Shown piece by piece: positions 34,494 through 43,062 of a DNA stretch of 64,000 nucleotides. Within the stretch, counting starts at the first letter, position 1; the number at the start of each line of letters is the position of its first letter. Position numbers and translations under genes: made by a program. Source of the DNA: Exiguobacterium aestuarii (lineage in GTDB: Bacteria; Bacillota; Bacilli; Exiguobacteriales; Exiguobacteriaceae); contig NZ_JAIVAC010000001.1 of the NCBI RefSeq assembly GCF_020171655.1, positions 62,001 to 126,000 of the forward strand. Reading direction: 5' to 3'. A model generated the notes under the pieces. The model had not been told where the DNA came from. It saw nothing but the letters and a program-made list of their open reading frames with translations, and did not search any database.

Positions 34494-35168
34494 ATGATGA
34501 TTGGGGTCAGTATTGCGACGAAATGGGAATACGAGGCGACATTAGACTATTTTGAAGTGAGCAATGAAGAACGTTGTGAATATCCGTACGGAGAGTTTTT
34601 TCTGAAGAAAGTAAATGATACTGAGTTAATTTTTTATTTCACCGGTGTACGGAAAGCGAACGGGGTCGGGGCCAATCAATACATGATTTCTCGTTGTGAC
34701 TTGGATAAGGTGATTGTGGCGGGAACGTGTGCCGGAATAGATGACACGTACGGTCATTTAGACGTCATCGTACCGCATCGTGCCGTGCAATATGATTGTA
34801 CGGTTAAAGAGGTAGAACCGATGATCAAACAATCTTTCATCGTTGACATACCACTCTCTCACTACGGGGGTGATTTTTTGACGGGGACGATTGCAACGGC
34901 TGACCGGGCTGTCGTGATGTGGAAGGATTATGTAGAGTTGAACGAACATGAGATCACGATTGCTGATACGGAAGCGGGTGCCATTTCATATATCTGCAGA
35001 AAGAATCATGTCGAGTGCATTATCATCAAAGGGATTTCTGACTTTCCAAAAGATGAGAGGCAGGGAGACCCATTTGTTTCGAATGCTGAACAGATTGATG
35101 TGTATGTGAAGAATACGCCTGTAGTGATGGCTAAAATTTTTGATGACTACTTGATGCGTTTTCTTTGA
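34494..35168 (+). CDS. Nucleoside phosphorylase-superfamily protein (MTAN-like)
   Basis: A 224-residue protein with the phosphorylase/nucleosidase fold: VIVAGTCAGIDDTYGHLDVIVP in the middle and IADTEAGAISYICRKNHVECIIIKGISDFP at about 157-186, which aligns with the MTA/SAH nucleosidase block DMEGAAIAQV...IIRAISD. The Glu and Asp used for ribose and base contacts are kept. It is shorter and more divergent than usual MTAN and more AT-rich than its neighbours, which hints at recent acquisition. Substrate unknown; a stand-alone effector-like nucleosidase is possible. It has no operon partners. Confidence 0.7.
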   Translation: MMIGVSIATKWEYEATLDYFEVSNEERCEYPYGEFFLKKVNDTELIFYFTGVRKANGVGANQYMISRCDLDKVIVAGTCAGIDDTYGHLDVIVPHRAVQYDCTVKEVEPMIKQSFIVDIPLSHYGGDFLTGTIATADRAVVMWKDYVELNEHEITIADTEAGAISYICRKNHVECIIIKGISDFPKDERQGDPFVSNAEQIDVYVKNTPVVMAKIFDDYLMRFL

Positions 35169-35250
35169 TTATAGGATTCAAAGTGTCTGAACGAAAATGA
35201 CAGTTGTACGCTTGGAGTTTCGGATACCTTCGGCGGATGTTTGGATACGA

Positions 35251-35294
35251 AAACAGAGGATCTTCATCCTACTCAGGAAGAAAATCCTCTGTTT
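35251..35294. other. Long hairpin between the nucleosidase-like and Cof-type genes
   Basis: AAACAGAGGAT (35251-35261) pairs perfectly with ATCCTCTGTTT (35284-35294) around a 22-base loop. Lying between converging genes, it may stop transcripts from either side, but no T run of note follows. Confidence 0.5.
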
Positions 35295-35336
35295 GATAAT
35301 GGTTGAATACCAGACTTTTCTAGGTCGGTACTTTCG

Positions 35337-36149
35337 TTATGATTTGATCCCAAGTCTTTCTTCTAGGAAGAGGGCGATTCCGTCGTCCATGTTCGAAGCC
35401 GTCACTTCATTGGCCACGTTTTTCAGTTGGTTGATGGCATTCCCCATTGCGACACCTGTCCCGACATAGTCGAGCATCTCAAGGTCGTTTTCTTCATCAC
35501 CGAACGCGATGATCTGTTTCCGGTCGATGTTCAAGTGCTTCGAGACTTCTTGGAGTCCGAGTGCCTTCGACGTGTTTTTGCTCATGACTTCAATCATGTG
35601 CTCCGGCATGCGCCATTGACGATTCAATACTGCCTCGGCATGAAGGTCGTCGAGCTGCGAGCGGACGTGCGCCACGTGATCTTTTGTCGCGTGAATCAAT
35701 AATGACGTCGGCTCATCTTGCAAGTGCGTCAACAAGTTACCAGACGTGACGCTGAGCGCACGTTCTGCATACGGGCTGTAAAACTCTTGCGGGTCTTTTT
35801 GGAAATAAACGTGGTCGGTCACTTCTACGACGATGTTATGGGCTTTCGTATCGGCGACCTCTTCAATGATATCGTGTGCGGTCTTGAGCGGAATCGGGCG
35901 GTGTGTGACCGCGTAATTCGCATCTTTCGGGTGATGCACGAGGGCGCCGTTGAAGTTGACGAGCGGAGTCGTCAATCCCATTTGCTCATAGTACATGATT
36001 GAATGGCGCTTTGGACGCCCTGTCGCGATCATGACTTCATGACCAGCTTCACGTGCCGCTTGAAGGGCACGGAGATTTCGTTCACTAATTGTTTTATCAT
36101 CTCTTAATAACGTTCCATCTAAATCAACTGCGATTAAATAACGTGACAT
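35337..36149 (-). CDS. Cof-type HAD-superfamily phosphatase
   Basis: A 270-residue HAD IIB hydrolase. Catalytic motif I is AVDLDGTLLRDD at about 8-19, motif II IATGRPKR at about 41-48, and motif IV IIAFGDEENDLEML near 213-226; a cap domain lies between. Such proteins dephosphorylate sugar phosphates, pyridoxal phosphate or FMN. It is not beta-phosphoglucomutase (wrong cap type), despite being near maltose phosphorylase. Single gene with Shine-Dalgarno AGAGGATG. Confidence 0.9.
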   Translation of the reverse strand: MSRYLIAVDLDGTLLRDDKTISERNLRALQAAREAGHEVMIATGRPKRHSIMYYEQMGLTTPLVNFNGALVHHPKDANYAVTHRPIPLKTAHDIIEEVADTKAHNIVVEVTDHVYFQKDPQEFYSPYAERALSVTSGNLLTHLQDEPTSLLIHATKDHVAHVRSQLDDLHAEAVLNRQWRMPEHMIEVMSKNTSKALGLQEVSKHLNIDRKQIIAFGDEENDLEMLDYVGTGVAMGNAINQLKNVANEVTASNMDDGIALFLEERLGIKS

Positions 36150-36311
36150 CAGTCATCCTCTTTTCTTCACAATGATGTTTCTACGACCGTATCACATTTT
36201 TCGATTTGACGGAAAGAATATAGAATCGAAGTCACATATTCCATTCGAACAATGCTATACTAATGTCGTATGAATTTTTACGAATCATCTGTGAGATGGA
36301 GGGGACGTTCA

Positions 36312-36506
36312 ATGCGTTATTTAGTGACATTGATCTGGGCGATTGTGCTCTCAAATACAGCGGTATTTATCATTTCTGCTGTTGATGGTGTAGAGTTCAA
36401 CGCGATGCTCGCGACAGGATTTGGCGTGGCCATCACAATCTTCGTTGCACTTCTCGATGTCTTAAACCAAGACATGGGAATCAGCGACGTTGCACAAGAG
36501 AAGTAA
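36312..36506 (+). CDS. Small membrane protein, DUF2929-like
   Basis: A 64-residue protein with two membrane helices (YLVTLIWAIVLSNTAVFIISAV and MLATGFGVAITIFVALLDVL). The ATG at 36312 follows GGAGGGG at the right distance; the ORF can be extended 14 codons upstream but without a ribosome site. It resembles the DUF2929 family of small Firmicute membrane proteins of unknown function. Own terminator. Confidence 0.78.
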   Translation: MRYLVTLIWAIVLSNTAVFIISAVDGVEFNAMLATGFGVAITIFVALLDVLNQDMGISDVAQEK

Positions 36507-36521
36507 GCCGTCTACAATCAA

Positions 36522-36550
36522 ACTGACTCGTGCATGAGTCAGTCTTTTTT
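36522..36550 (+). terminator. Intrinsic terminator of the DUF2929-like gene
   Basis: An 8-bp stem (36522-36529 with 36536-36543) is followed by six T residues. Confidence 0.88.
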
Positions 36551-36582
36551 CTTTACTTAACATAAGAGGAGGATCATGCATT

Positions 36583-37005
36583 ATGAAAAACCCTGAAAAA
36601 CGCGCGAATTTTATCACGTTCGCTATCATCGGAGCGATTATCGTCATCGGAATCGGTCTGTTGTTCTTCTTAAACGGAGCCAATGAAGAAGAGGGCGTCA
36701 ATGCCGTCACTGCAGACGAATTACAGCAACAGTTAGACCAGGACGGCGAGGTCGTCGCTTACTTCTGGCAAACAGGTTGTGAATATTGTGAGCAAGTGAA
36801 ACCGTATGTCGAACCACTCATCGAAGAATATGATGCGGTATCGATCAACTTGGCAGACCATAACGTATGGGAAACTTACGGCATCAATGGAACACCGACG
36901 ATCATCCGATTCGAAGATGGAAAAGAAGTCGGTCGCATTGAAGGTGCGGTCTCTGAACAACAATACGAAACATTCTTTAAAAATGAGGAGGCAAAAGAGG
37001 AATGA
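36583..37005 (+). CDS. Membrane-anchored thioredoxin-like protein
   Basis: A 140-residue protein: basic N-end, one membrane helix (about 10-31), then a thioredoxin fold with the redox motif CEYC at about residues 64-67 and the cis-proline region NGTPTII. The helix should place the domain outside the cytoplasm, where it could reduce or oxidise exported proteins. Shine-Dalgarno AGAGGAGG. Its stop overlaps psd by 4 bp, an unexpected operon partner. Confidence 0.85.
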   Translation: MKNPEKRANFITFAIIGAIIVIGIGLLFFLNGANEEEGVNAVTADELQQQLDQDGEVVAYFWQTGCEYCEQVKPYVEPLIEEYDAVSINLADHNVWETYGINGTPTIIRFEDGKEVGRIEGAVSEQQYETFFKNEEAKEE

Positions 37006-37781
37006 AGCGTCGTTTCTACCAAACGTTATTTGAGTTGAACGCCTCGCCTTGGATTGCTACACGCTTGAAGCGCTTTGCGGAATCAAGCGTGAGTCGCCAC
37101 TTGATTCCTTCGTTTGCCAAAGTGTATGACATTGCGGTGGAGGAAGCAGAACAACCGCTTCATGCCTATCCGTCGCTCCATGCATTTTTTACACGCCATT
37201 TGAAGCCGGGAGCGCGTACGATCGATGAGTCTTCCGAGACACTCGTTTCACCGTGTGACGGAAAGTTATCTGTCATCGAATCGATCTCAGAGGATAGCCG
37301 TTTTGAGGTGAAGGGACAATCGTATACGCTTGCGGAGTTGCTTGGTTCTCAACAAGAGGCGAGACGTTACGCTGACGGAACGGTCGTTGTCCTGTACCTC
37401 AGCCCGCGTGATTATCACCGCGTCCATACGCCGCTCTCGGGTCGTGTGCTCAGTCACTATGAACTTGGGGACCGCTCGGCACCCGTAAACGAGCTTGGAT
37501 TGACGGAGACGGTGAGACCGCTCTCTCGTAACTACCGTCGTGTGACGCGCTTTGACAGTCCGGCTGGGACGTATGAGCATATCATGGTCGGTGCCTTGAA
37601 CGTGAACACGATTGAGTGGACACTTGAAGGCGATCAAGCGGAAAAAGGGCAAGAGGTCGGATACTTCTCATTAGGTTCGACGGTCGTGCTTTGTTTTGAG
37701 AAAGATGCGATTCAAATGGACCATGAAAAAATGGGTCCGGTTCGACTCGGTGACGTCATCGGGACGATCAAATCCAACTAA
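37002..37781 (+). CDS. psd: Phosphatidylserine decarboxylase proenzyme
   Basis: A 259-residue enzyme converting phosphatidylserine to phosphatidylethanolamine. The self-cleavage motif LGST (in GYFSLGSTVVLCF) is at about residues 225-228; the Ser becomes the pyruvoyl group. HAFFTRHLKPGARTID and SPCDGKL are conserved family stretches, and YLSPRDYHRVHTP holds the catalytic His. pssA, which supplies its substrate, is at 18.4 kb. Translationally coupled to the thioredoxin-like gene. Confidence 0.93.
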   Translation: MKRRFYQTLFELNASPWIATRLKRFAESSVSRHLIPSFAKVYDIAVEEAEQPLHAYPSLHAFFTRHLKPGARTIDESSETLVSPCDGKLSVIESISEDSRFEVKGQSYTLAELLGSQQEARRYADGTVVVLYLSPRDYHRVHTPLSGRVLSHYELGDRSAPVNELGLTETVRPLSRNYRRVTRFDSPAGTYEHIMVGALNVNTIEWTLEGDQAEKGQEVGYFSLGSTVVLCFEKDAIQMDHEKMGPVRLGDVIGTIKSN

Positions 37782-37802
37782 TTTTGTATCAATTTTCTTC
37801 CG

Positions 37803-37845
37803 GCCGAACGATAGACTAGTCGTTTGGTCGGTTTTCGTTTACCAT
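37803..37845 (+). terminator. Probable terminator of the psd operon
   Basis: CCGAACGA pairs with TCGTTTGG (one G-T pair) around an 8-base loop, followed by TCGGTTTTCG. Confidence 0.6.
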
Positions 37846-37906
37846 AGAAGGGATATCAATACTTGTATAAGTAGTTGAATCGTTTAGCTAATTGGAGGAA
37901 TTTTAC

Positions 37907-38533
37907 GTGTTTAATCGACTTTATCCGAAACAGTTCGTCGCGACTGTGTTTGACATCGACTTACAAGAATTGAAAGACCGTGGGGTACGTGTCATTTTGA
38001 CCGACCTTGATAATACACTCGTGGCCTGGGACGTTCCGCATGCGCCTGAGCTTTTATTGATGTGGCTTGAAAAAGTAAAATCATACGGTTTCGATGTGAT
38101 TGTCGTATCAAATAATAACGAGAACCGTGTACGAACGTTTACGGAGCCGCTCGGCCTTCATTATGTCGCTCGTGCCAAGAAGCCGTTACCATCCGGTTTC
38201 AAAGAGGCGCTCGCAAAATACGGCTATTCGCCGAAAGAAGCCATTTTCTTGGGGGATCAGTTGTTTACAGACGTACTCGGTGCGAATATGGCCGGCATCC
38301 ATGTCATCCACGTTCAACCGGTCGTCAAAACGGACGGGCTCGTCACGAAATTCAACCGGATGCTTGAGAAGGTTGTCTTTGCGCATATGAAGCGTCGCGG
38401 GAAGTATGTATTGATCACGAAAAAAGTGGAAGAGCTTGCTGTCGACGCACAGCGGGCGAAAGTCGCGGTCGCTGAAAAAATCGGCGAAGCGATGCATCCA
38501 CATTCCAAAGATTCACATAAAAAAGATGAATAA
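37907..38533 (+). CDS. yqeG: YqeG-family HAD IIIA phosphatase
   Basis: About 208 residues. The GTG at 37907 is chosen since GGAGG lies eight bases before it and the earlier TTG overlaps that site. Motif I is ILTDLDNTLVAWD at about 33-45 and a later FLGDQLFTDVLGANMAG gives the HAD acidic motif. In B. subtilis yqeG stands before yqeH as here; its role in this operon is not settled. The tail (38.4-38.5 kb) is an added basic/helical extension. Confidence 0.9.
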   Translation: MFNRLYPKQFVATVFDIDLQELKDRGVRVILTDLDNTLVAWDVPHAPELLLMWLEKVKSYGFDVIVVSNNNENRVRTFTEPLGLHYVARAKKPLPSGFKEALAKYGYSPKEAIFLGDQLFTDVLGANMAGIHVIHVQPVVKTDGLVTKFNRMLEKVVFAHMKRRGKYVLITKKVEELAVDAQRAKVAVAEKIGEAMHPHSKDSHKKDE

Positions 38534-38560
38534 GACCTCGAACGCACAGGAAGAAGGAGG

Positions 38561-38656
38561 CTGCCCATGTACGGCGACCAAGGCGTCGGAATTAACGCTT
38601 CAGGAGTAGCAGCGAGGTGCTACGGCGAATGAAGAAGGGGAAACCTGAACGGCAGT
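38561..38656 (+). other. Structured leader between yqeG and yqeH
   Basis: The 133-base gap has a CTGCC/GGCAG outer stem (38561-38565 with about 38652-38656) enclosing several hairpins: CGAC/GTCG; CTTCA/TGAAG around an internal loop and the perfect GTAGCA/TGCTAC stem; and AGG/CCT. I could not match it to a riboswitch class that I know. It overlaps the short ORF at 38567-38632. Confidence 0.4.
38567..38632 (+). CDS. Possible 21-residue leader peptide upstream of yqeH
   Basis: The ATG at 38567 is six bases after a consensus AAGGAGG and runs 21 codons (MYGDQGVGINASGVAARCYGE). The following yqeH ATG has no good ribosome site, so this ORF could be a translated leader coupling yqeH to upstream translation. 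No family recognised; it could also be a chance ORF in a structured leader. Confidence 0.4.
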   Translation: MYGDQGVGINASGVAARCYGE

Positions 38657-38666
38657 AAGTACAACT

Positions 38667-39779
38667 ATGGAAGAAACCAAACGATATTGCGCTGGGTGCG
38701 GCGTAGCCATCCAAACGGAAGACCCAAACGGGGTCGGCTATGCACCAAAATCGGCACTTGACCGAGAAATCGTCATTTGCCAACGTTGTTTCAAATTAAA
38801 GCATTACAACCAAGTTCAAGACGTCGAGTTGTCAGACGATGACTTCTTACGCATCTTGAACGGCATCAGTTCAAAAGAGGCACTCGTCATCAAGATTGTC
38901 GATATTTTCGACTTCAATGGCAGCTGGCTCCCGGGTCTACAACGCTCTGTCGGGTCGAACCCGGTCCTCTTAGTCGGGAACAAGGTTGACTTGTTGCCGA
39001 AATCCGTCAACCCAAACCGGATGGCGAACTGGATGAAGGCTGAAGCGAAAGAGCTCGGCTTGAACCCGATTGACGTTCATTTGATCAGTGCGAAAAAAGG
39101 ACACGGCATCGATGAACTCGCAGAGAAGATTGAATATTACCGAAAAGGCAAAGACGTCTTTGTCGTCGGTTGTACGAACGTCGGGAAATCGACACTCATC
39201 AACCAGGTAATCAAACGTTTCGGTGAAGAGGATGAAGCCATCATCACCGTCAGTCATTTCCCGGGAACGACGCTTGACTTGATCGATATCCCACTTGATG
39301 ATGATGCGAACTTGTACGATACACCAGGGATCATCAACCGTCATCAAATGGCGCATTACGTCGATGCGAAAGACTTGAAGACAATCACGCCGAAAAAAGA
39401 AATCAAGCCACATGTGTTCCAATTAAACCCGCAACAGACGCTCTACTTTGGCGGTTTGGCACGCTTGGATTACTTGGAAGGCAATAAACGATCGTTCGTC
39501 ATCTATATGTCGAACGAGTTGAAAGCACACCGTACGAAACTCGAACGCGCGGATGAGCTCTATGACCAGCATATTGGGAAAATGCTCAATCCACCGAACG
39601 AGAAGACGCTCGAAATCTTACCACCACTCGTACGCCATGAATTTAGCTTACGAGACGGTGTGAAGACAGACATCGTGTTCAGTGGCCTCGGATGGGTCGC
39701 GATTCACGGTAAAGGCGGTCGCATTGCGGCTTGGGCTCCGAAAGGCGTCGCAGTCACACTCCGCGAGGCGCTCGTATGA
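38667..39779 (+). CDS. yqeH: Circularly permuted GTPase YqeH, 30S assembly
   Basis: A 370-residue GTPase needed for small ribosomal subunit assembly. The N-end has a zinc finger (CAGCG ... CQRCF). The GTPase motifs are permuted: NKVD (G4) at about 109-112 and SAK (G5) come before GCTNVGKST (G1) at about 169-177 and DTPG (G3) at about 218-221. The start matches that of B. subtilis YqeH. Its Shine-Dalgarno is poor. The stop overlaps aroE by 4 bp, keeping the conserved Bacilli gene order. Confidence 0.95.
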   Translation: MEETKRYCAGCGVAIQTEDPNGVGYAPKSALDREIVICQRCFKLKHYNQVQDVELSDDDFLRILNGISSKEALVIKIVDIFDFNGSWLPGLQRSVGSNPVLLVGNKVDLLPKSVNPNRMANWMKAEAKELGLNPIDVHLISAKKGHGIDELAEKIEYYRKGKDVFVVGCTNVGKSTLINQVIKRFGEEDEAIITVSHFPGTTLDLIDIPLDDDANLYDTPGIINRHQMAHYVDAKDLKTITPKKEIKPHVFQLNPQQTLYFGGLARLDYLEGNKRSFVIYMSNELKAHRTKLERADELYDQHIGKMLNPPNEKTLEILPPLVRHEFSLRDGVKTDIVFSGLGWVAIHGKGGRIAAWAPKGVAVTLREALV

Positions 39780-40561
39780 ATCTGGCTGTCATCGGCCACC
39801 CGATTGCTCATTCGCTCTCTCCCCAGCTGCACGAGCAGTGGTTGAGGGCGTCTGGGCTTTTCGGGCGTTATGAGGCCATTGACGCCATGACGAGCGACTT
39901 ACCAGCACTGTTCGAAGCGATGCGGGACGGAGAATGGGACGGATTCAACGTCACCATTCCGTATAAAGAAGCAGTCGTTCGTTACGTCGATGAACTCGAT
40001 GAGGCAGCGAAACTTGCCGGTGCTGTCAACACGGTGTATAAGCGAGACGGACGCCTTGTCGGAACGAATACAGACGGTGCAGGGCTCGTTCAAGCACTGA
40101 CACCGTTCACCGATTGGACAGGACAAGTCCTCGTCATCGGTGCAGGTGGGGCCGCGCGTGGAATCGTACAGGCACTACCGACGCGTCAGGTGACGATTGT
40201 CAATCGGACAGTCGAACGGGCAAAAGAACTCGCAGACGTGTTCGATGTCACGTACACGACGTTCGAAAAGGTCGACGTCTCGCAATATGAGGTCATCATT
40301 CAGACCACTTCTGTCGGCATGGACAAGAGCTCGACACCACTTTCATTAGAAGGACTACGACAAAACACGGTCGTTTGTGATATCATATATCGTCCACTTG
40401 TCACCCCGATGCTTCGTGAAGCGAAACATCGCGGGGCCATCATTGTGACAGGGGTAGCCATGTTCGTCGGGCAAGGCGCGCTCTCGTTCGAAAAATGGAC
40501 GGGCGTGAAACCGGACGAAACCATCGGAAAAAAGTTAATCGAAGGATTATTGGAGGAATAA
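39776..40561 (+). CDS. aroE: Shikimate dehydrogenase
   Basis: A 261-residue NADP-dependent enzyme of aromatic amino-acid synthesis. The ATG at 39776 overlaps the yqeH stop. Substrate residues are seen in GHPIAHSLSPQLH and NVTIPYKEAV (catalytic Lys at about 65), GAVNTV, and the cofactor loop VLVIGAGGAARGIVQAL at about 119-135. C-terminal GVAMFVGQGALSFEKWTG is typical. Second gene shared with the B. subtilis yqe operon. Confidence 0.94.
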   Translation: MNLAVIGHPIAHSLSPQLHEQWLRASGLFGRYEAIDAMTSDLPALFEAMRDGEWDGFNVTIPYKEAVVRYVDELDEAAKLAGAVNTVYKRDGRLVGTNTDGAGLVQALTPFTDWTGQVLVIGAGGAARGIVQALPTRQVTIVNRTVERAKELADVFDVTYTTFEKVDVSQYEVIIQTTSVGMDKSSTPLSLEGLRQNTVVCDIIYRPLVTPMLREAKHRGAIIVTGVAMFVGQGALSFEKWTGVKPDETIGKKLIEGLLEE

Positions 40562-40567
40562 TATACT

Positions 40568-40864
40568 ATGCTATCAGGTAAACAAAAACGCTTTTTACGC
40601 GCAGAAGCGCACCATCTCTCACCAATTTATCAAGTCGGGAAGAATGGGGTCAGCGAAGCGATGTGTAAAGATATCGTGGACGCACTCGAAAAACGCGAAT
40701 TGATCAAAGTTCAAGTACTTCAAAACTGCATGGACACGCCAAAAGACGTGGCCGGCGAATTATCAGAAGGTACAAAAGCTGAGGTTGTTCAAGTCATTGG
40801 TAAAGTCATCGTCTTATACAAAGAGGCGACTGAGAAAGAAAATCGCCAAATCAAACTCCCATGA
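40568..40864 (+). CDS. yhbY: YhbY-family CRM-domain RNA-binding protein
   Basis: A 98-residue CRM-domain protein (LSGKQKRFLRAEAHHLSPIYQVGKNGVSEA, then LIKVQVLQNC) linked to ribosome assembly. The GKNG loop, equivalent to the GxxG RNA-contact loop, is intact. The B. subtilis equivalent is YqeI in the same operon place. Shine-Dalgarno GGAGGA; 4-bp overlap with nadD. Confidence 0.93.
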   Translation: MLSGKQKRFLRAEAHHLSPIYQVGKNGVSEAMCKDIVDALEKRELIKVQVLQNCMDTPKDVAGELSEGTKAEVVQVIGKVIVLYKEATEKENRQIKLP

Positions 40865-41430
40865 GCCGCATCGGTTTGATGGGGGGCACGTTCGATCCGC
40901 CGCATCTCGGACATCTATTGATCGCCGAACAAGCTCGCGAACAACTTGCACTCGATGAAGTCTGGTTTTTACCGGCTGCGATTCCACCACACAAGGTCGG
41001 CTTCAGCTCGGCAGACCATCGAATCGAGATGACTCGCCGCGCCATTCAAGGTCAGTCAGAGTTCAAGTTGAATCTGATTGAGTTTGAGCGGAGTGAGCCG
41101 TCCTATACGGTAGAGACGATGAAGCGGTTGATCGAACAGCATCCAGACGATACGTTCTATTTCTTGATTGGAGCGGATTCACTCGTTGCACTCGAGTCGT
41201 GGCATGACTATGAGACACTTATCCGACTCGTCGCATTCGGCGCCGTCGCCCGTCCTGGGACGCGTTACTTGATTCCAGAGAAGGCGGACGTTCGTCCAAT
41301 CGATATGCCGCAACTTGAGATTTCGTCCACCGATATTCGGGAGCGGGCGAAGCGAGGCAAATCCATCAAATATTTGGTCCCGGCGCTCGTCGAGACGTAT
41401 GTGAAGGAGCATAAGCTGTATGACGTTTGA
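40861..41430 (+). CDS. nadD: Nicotinate-nucleotide adenylyltransferase
   Basis: A 189-residue enzyme that adenylylates nicotinate mononucleotide in NAD synthesis. N-terminal GGTFDPPHLGHLLIAEQ holds the nucleotidyltransferase HxGH motif (HLGH) and near the C-terminus ISSTDIRERAKRGKSIKYLVP is the ISSTxIR motif. Overlaps yhbY by 4 bp and yqeK by 11 bp. Confidence 0.95.
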   Translation: MSRIGLMGGTFDPPHLGHLLIAEQAREQLALDEVWFLPAAIPPHKVGFSSADHRIEMTRRAIQGQSEFKLNLIEFERSEPSYTVETMKRLIEQHPDDTFYFLIGADSLVALESWHDYETLIRLVAFGAVARPGTRYLIPEKADVRPIDMPQLEISSTDIRERAKRGKSIKYLVPALVETYVKEHKLYDV

Positions 41431-41977
41431 AGAAGCGCATGAGTTGATTAAACAGACGCTACCAGAAAAACGCTATATCCATACGCTCGGTGTCGTCGAG
41501 ACGGCAGAGCGGATGGCGGTTCAGTACGGCGAGAACGTCGAAGAGGCTCGTCTAGCAGCGATGCTTCATGACTACGCCAAGTACTTTGACACGGAAGAGA
41601 TGCGTCAAGTCGTCATCGAAGAGGGACTTGATTCAAGCCTTCTTGAGTACGGGGACGAGTTGTTGCATGCGCCGGTCGGTGCGATCTTGCTTGCCCGTCA
41701 GTATGAACTCGAGGAAACCGTACTATCGGCGATTCGGAATCACACGACGGGAGAGCCTGGGATGTCTTGTCTCGATCAAATCCTGTTCGTGGCCGATGCC
41801 ATCGAACCGAATCGGAATTATCCAGGGGTTGATCGCCTGCGAGTAGAGGCAGCGCATTCGCTCGAAGGGGCGGTTGTCGCGACACTGCGCCAAACGATTG
41901 AATTTTTATTGAAGAAGTCGGTGCGCATTTTTCCACTGACGATTGAAACGTATAATGATTTTGTGAATACACCTTAG
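41420..41977 (+). CDS. yqeK: YqeK-like HD-domain hydrolase (symmetrical Ap4A hydrolase)
   Basis: A 185-residue HD-domain protein. Metal ligands are the His in RYIHTLGVVETAERMA (about 19), the HD pair in AAMLHDYAKY (about 48-49), and later Asp in CLDQILFVADAIEPNR. The family hydrolyses Ap4A to ADP and is often next to or fused with NadD. Shine-Dalgarno AAGGAG lies inside nadD. Confidence 0.93.
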   Translation: MTFEEAHELIKQTLPEKRYIHTLGVVETAERMAVQYGENVEEARLAAMLHDYAKYFDTEEMRQVVIEEGLDSSLLEYGDELLHAPVGAILLARQYELEETVLSAIRNHTTGEPGMSCLDQILFVADAIEPNRNYPGVDRLRVEAAHSLEGAVVATLRQTIEFLLKKSVRIFPLTIETYNDFVNTP

Positions 41978-41987
41978 GAGGGTCAAT

Positions 41988-42335
41988 ATGACTGCAAGAG
42001 AAGAATTAGAATTGATTGTAAAAGCGGCTGACGATAAACGTGCCGAGGAAATCGTCGTACTCGACATGGAAGGCATCTCGCCGATTGCGGATTACTTCGT
42101 CATCTGTCACGGGAACTCGGAGAAGCAAGTCGAAGCAATCGCACGTGAGATCAAAGATGTCGCTGGCGAAAATGACCTACCACTCCACAAGTTTGAAGGA
42201 ATGGACACGGCACGTTGGGTACTTGCTGACCTCGAGAACGTCGTCGTTCACATTTTCCATCGTGACGACCGTGATTACTACAACCTAGAGAAATTGTGGG
42301 CTGACGCGCCGCACGTCGAAGTGGAAGTCGGCTAA
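41988..42335 (+). CDS. rsfS: Ribosome silencing factor
   Basis: A 115-residue RsfS/DUF143 protein that binds L14 and blocks subunit joining when nutrients are low. DYFVICHGNSEKQVEAIAREI and GMDTARWVLADLENVVVHIFHRDDRDYYNLEKLWADAP are family signatures. Shine-Dalgarno AGGAGGG. Stop and next start share one base (TAATG). Confidence 0.95.
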   Translation: MTAREELELIVKAADDKRAEEIVVLDMEGISPIADYFVICHGNSEKQVEAIAREIKDVAGENDLPLHKFEGMDTARWVLADLENVVVHIFHRDDRDYYNLEKLWADAPHVEVEVG

Positions 42336-43060
42336 TGGCATACGAAGGATTCGCCTATGTATACGACGAGTTAATGAAAGACGCGCCGTATGATGAGTGG
42401 GTCGCTTTCGTGCGTCGTCACGTCCAAGAAGGCGCGACACTCGCGGATGTCGGATGTGGGACAGGATCCGCTACGATTCGTCTTGCCGAACATTACAACG
42501 TGATGGGGATCGACTTATCGGAGTCGATGCTCGAAGTCGCACAAGAAAAGGCACTCGAAGCAGAAATCGAGTTGCCACTTTGGGAACAAGATATGCGTGA
42601 GTTGGAATTATCGGAACCGGTCGATGCGGTGACGATTCTCTGTGACTCGCTCTGCTACCTTCGGGATGAGGCAGATGTGATCGACACGTTCGAATCTGTC
42701 TACAACCAACTCAAACCGGGCGGACTGTTCATCTTTGATGTTCATGCGCCGAATAAGATGCAGACGCTCTTCAACCAAAAGACGTACGCGTCAAACGGGG
42801 AAGAGTGCTCGTATATCTGGTTTGCCGACCCAGGAGAGGCACCGCTCTCGGTCGTTCACGATTTGACGTTCTTCGTCGCGCTTGAAGACGGGACGTACGA
42901 ACGGATCGAGGAGACGCATGAACAACGGACATATGAACCAGGGCAGTACATGCAATGGTTGATTGGTGCTGGGTTCCACGTCAAATCGGTCACATCTGAT
43001 TTTACCGAACATGCACCAGGAGCGGATGCGGAGCGCATCTTCTTCGTAGCCCAAAAATAA
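42335..43060 (+). CDS. yqeM: YqeM-like class I SAM methyltransferase
   Basis: A 241-residue methyltransferase with motif I LADVGCGTGSATIRLAE at about 37-53 and GIDLSESMLEVAQEKA. Such a gene follows rsfS in B. subtilis (YqeM). Substrate not known. It ends the operon, followed by a strong terminator. Confidence 0.92.
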   Translation: MAYEGFAYVYDELMKDAPYDEWVAFVRRHVQEGATLADVGCGTGSATIRLAEHYNVMGIDLSESMLEVAQEKALEAEIELPLWEQDMRELELSEPVDAVTILCDSLCYLRDEADVIDTFESVYNQLKPGGLFIFDVHAPNKMQTLFNQKTYASNGEECSYIWFADPGEAPLSVVHDLTFFVALEDGTYERIEETHEQRTYEPGQYMQWLIGAGFHVKSVTSDFTEHAPGADAERIFFVAQK

Positions 43061-43062
43061 GC

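Noticed and set aside
35337-36149. Beta-phosphoglucomutase partner of maltose phosphorylase
   Set aside because: Motifs and cap type fit the Cof/HAD-IIB group, and it is on the opposite strand.
38561-38666. Known riboswitch (TPP, FMN, SAM, lysine, c-di-GMP, c-di-AMP, THF, Mn2+, fluoride) before yqeH
   Set aside because: Recalled consensus cores did not fit, so it is left unassigned.
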